Source of the DNA: Marchantia polymorpha subsp. ruderalis
Taxonomy: Eukaryota > Streptophyta > Marchantiopsida > Marchantiales > Marchantiaceae
Assembly: GCA_037833965.1 (NCBI GenBank)
Contig: AP031357.1
Span: 9,506,001-9,570,000 of the forward strand
Length of the DNA stretch: 64,000 nucleotides
Direction of reading: 5' to 3'
A program made the position numbers and the translations under genes. Shown one piece after another: positions 61,660 to 64,000 of this stretch (positions are counted from its first letter, which is position 1; the number at the start of each line of letters is the position of its first letter). The notes beneath the pieces were generated by a model, which made no database searches, was not told where the DNA came from, and was given only the letters and a program-made list of their open reading frames with translations.

Positions 61660-62270
61660 TTATGGGAGCTCCAACCCCCACCTGGACTACAAACGTTGAA
61701 GGGTGGGAAGGTTCGGCTCACATTGTTGCATCAGTTTATGGTTCTCATTCGTCTTGGGCTCATACTACTGACTCGAATCAGCTTCGCAACATGTTTTTTC
61801 ACACAAATATAATCTTATGTGACGACTGGAATATGATTGAACACAAGTCTAATTCCTCTGGTGACGGGTGTGTGGTTCTAAAAAATCATCTTTCTCTCAA
61901 GTCAAGCACAATTTGATTGATGTAGGGCAAGTAGGTGCTGAAGCTCTTGGCCCTGAGCACATTAGATGGTTTGGTTATGGTGGAACGACAAGATGTTCTC
62001 AACTTGACAGGTTTTACATGTCACATGCTAGGAGGTAGCTGGTTGGTGTTTGACATGTTTTGCACCAAGCACGGAGTACTCTTCCTGATCATTTACCAAT
62101 CTCTAAGGTTGTTCATCTAGGAATGTTGTGTGATGCGGATGGAAAATCTTTCTTAGGTGGCCCTACTATGTTCAAATGGAACTTGTCAATATTTAGTAAA
62201 GTGATGAAGCTTATCTACATTCAAAAGATTTGTCGTAAAAGTCAGAAACGAGGCGATTCTCATCTCTAGT
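61660..62270 (+). pseudogene. LINE (non-LTR retrotransposon) endonuclease remnant
   Basis: Broken plus-strand frames give ASVYGSHSSW, then CDDWNMIEHKSNSSGDG (the DWNMI motif of LINE endonucleases), then ALGPEHIRWF-GYGGTTRCSQLDRFY and finally DHLPISKVV, the conserved SDH-type end of an AP endonuclease-like domain. At least two frameshifts separate the parts. No reverse transcriptase follows. Family C appears to have inserted at its upstream edge (TTATG target). Confidence 0.65.
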
Positions 62271-62900
62271 ACCATTGCGGCATGAACCATGTCCAAAAGT
62301 TTATGCGTGCAAAACAGAAGAAGCATAGAAGCCAATTTTCATGGATCAACTTCATGATCATCTACTTTTGTAGAGATAACTTGCGTTTTGTTAACCATAG
62401 TTAGTCTAATCCTGGTTAGGCTTGAACTCTAATCAGAGTCTGGAATACTTAATCCGAGTGCAATCACGTCTTTGTTTCAGTCTCACATGTATAGCGCAGT
62501 GGAGAAATAGTGAAGAGTTTCACTAAAGAGTGAAACTCTTCACTATTTCAAGTATTTTGGCACGTCGACCAAGTATGCCCAAGAGAGCATCTGAAACTTC
62601 TCTCTATGCAGAGAGCATATGTGGCCGAAAGACTCCTCTTAAACCATTCATTTCATGCTCAGGACAGTAAGTACATGAAGAAAACTTCACGAAAGTTTAC
62701 CATGTAATCTGTTTTCCTCCATGAGAAAAATACACGAGTTCAACGTGGAGCAAATTCTTCATTTGTTTCGTAGACATTGTAAAAAGTCAATACAGACGAA
62801 GTATAAATCTCGGTTTCAAAAGCCTTGTTCAGATATTAGTTTGTACTATCTATCGTGGAGAATTCGATCACGGACGAGAACGCCGTATAGTTTCTCCAGC
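62271..62900. other. Stretch without a recognised gene
   Basis: AT-richer than the transposon part. Apart from the hairpin at 62504-62549, I see only short frames and possible intron-like sequence before 62901. Confidence 0.5.
62504..62549. repeat. Perfect 21-bp inverted repeat with 4-nt loop
   Basis: GAAATAGTGAAGAGTTTCACT, loop AAAG, then the exact reverse complement. Isolated, in non-coding sequence. The loop is too small for a typical plant miRNA precursor; it may be a young foldback or a mutational hairpin. Confidence 0.8.
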
Positions 62901-63090
62901 TCGGGTGCCTGTGCAATTCCAAGCCATCAAGGACGCCACCACGAAGCTGATCATGTACGAAGCTTTTCTCTCGAGAAGCGACTACAACATGCTGGCTCAG
63001 AAGGATCCCGAGGTGGTAACTGAGTTCTACCAGGAGCTTGTACAGAGGCTTAAGAAAACGATGAAGATTCATGTGCTCATCGAAGATTGA
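62901..63090 (+). CDS. Possible terminal exon of a host gene (unidentified)
   Basis: After an acceptor-like TAGTTTCTCCAG (62889-62900) a frame reads RVPVQFQAIKDATTKLIMYE and continues without stops to KIHVLIED and TGA at 63088-63090. It is balanced in composition, helical in character and codes for about 60 residues, unlike the surrounding sequence. I do not recognise the family. No upstream exon could be placed with confidence, so the gene model is incomplete. It could be a retained pseudo-exon. Confidence 0.4.
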
Positions 63091-64000
63091 AGGAAGATTC
63101 ACTCCTTGAAGAATCGACGAACGACATATGCCAGACGGTGCATACCATTTATAATCTCTTCTTTCTTTTCATTCTTCCTTTCTCTCTTTTATCTTTCTGT
63201 GTCTCTCTCGAAAAACGCTCTCTTTTATATAGATAGATTTAAACATCATCCACGAATAAGAATGTGCACAACAACTCATGAACAGCTCTGTACATGACCA
63301 CATGTACATACAACACCGAACCAGAAACGATAAGGCCTCCCAGGTTTCACACAGAGACAAGAAGAGATGCTGTTGCGTGGAAATCTAAGATCTGAGCAGT
63401 GTAGCGGCTGTCTGTGTGAACCCGAGCGGAAGTAGGAGAGATGGAAGCTGCGGCTCTTGCAGAGGACTGCTGGGATCACGTCAAAAGCACGTCCACTTCA
63501 AGCGTGGAGTCTCTTATATGGGCTCTACCGCGGAAGCGAGAGAAGTCTGGGGAGATGATGTGGAAGGCACAGCTTGAGGCGGGTGACCGAGCAGCGAACT
63601 ATTCCTGCTCTGCGCAGTCAAGGGACAAATGAATGTGCTTGAATGCTTGCCAGCGATCATCCGACTTGAGCAGCCTCCTGCGACCTCTTCTGTCTTGTCT
63701 CTTTTGGGGGACGATTATGAGCATCTTGAATCCTCCAAATCGTAAGTTAGTTTCATTTGAATGCAGTCTTTTGGGAAGAGTCTCTAATAAATCATTTGGT
63801 GCACGCACAGGGAGGAAAATTTGTGAAGCTTGATTCAAAGTCTCCGCTGTGAAAATTCAAACAGTTGTATTAAAATTCCGGCCGATGATAGTGAAGTATA
63901 TATGGCGCAGAATTCACAACTGCGCTCTGTTGTTCTCTGATCGTTTGCATGAGATCGAGGGTCTACAAGCTTTATCAAGAGCATTGTCGGGCTATAACAA
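63091..64000. other. Non-transposon flank with weak gene signals
   Basis: A pyrimidine-rich tract (63146-63215) is followed by TTTTATATAGATAG (about 63222-63235), which could be a promoter or an AT-rich 3' flank. A 63-codon frame (63441-63632, beginning MEAAALAEDCWDHVKS) follows but has no family I know. No RNA gene or mobile element is evident up to the window end. Confidence 0.35.

Overview
This window is a eukaryotic, plant-type nuclear sequence (land plant or close relative) made almost wholly of nested Ty3/gypsy LTR retrotransposons. It has 5-bp target-site duplications (TSDs), TG...CA LTR ends, a tRNA-Asp-like primer site and CCHC gag proteins. The integrase has no chromodomain, as in the OTA group of plant Ty3/gypsy elements. 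I cannot name the species. There are no bacterial-style operons, rRNA, tRNA or CRISPR. Host-like sequence is confined to about 61.66-64.0 kb, where I see a LINE remnant and one small possible exon.

Layers, oldest first. Family C is an old, rearranged element on the minus strand. Its 5' LTR is 59729-61659, and its internal pieces are 58338-59571, 56613-58337, 42944-43265, 32122-32211 and 3045-5335. Three family B LTRs (about 5 kb each) sit in it: B1 (1-3044, cut by the window edge), B-rev (5336-32121 before nesting, TSD CTGGT) and B-fwd (32212-42938, TSD GTTAC). Family A (LTR about 5.4 kb) came last: solo LTR A1 in B-rev (9175-31086, TSD CCGGC), full-length A2 inside A1 (12709-29208, TSD GGCGG/GGTGG), solo LTR A3 in B-fwd (33563-39180, TSD GTGCA), and composite element A4 in C (43266-56612, TSD CTGAT). 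The B-fwd arm keeps the empty site of A1 in inverted form, and 58.5 kb keeps the empty site of A4, so these boundaries are well supported.

The most unusual feature is that the LTRs of A and B carry a large gene. In A2, both LTRs encode the same open ~966-aa protein, upstream of the LTR's TATA box and so in U3. It has a conserved N-terminal domain, a long Pro/Ser/Arg hinge full of palindromic repeats, an acidic patch and a C-terminal coiled coil. Family B LTRs encode a diverged homologue (~851 aa). Transcription from the 5' LTR TATA box would put this gene at the 3' end of the genomic RNA, after gag-pro and pol, in the position of MMTV sag or lentiviral nef. A2 also has gag-pro and pol in one frame, separated by a single UAG in the tobamovirus-type readthrough context (UAG CAA UUA). 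A2 looks potentially autonomous.

Other points: a hairpin after the TATA box whose stem covaries between families; a ~110-bp module shared by the LTRs of A, B and C; a gag patch copied into the U3 of A3; a duplicated LTR head in A4; and at least nine nonsense changes of the form CAG to TAG, as expected from decay of CHG-methylated DNA.
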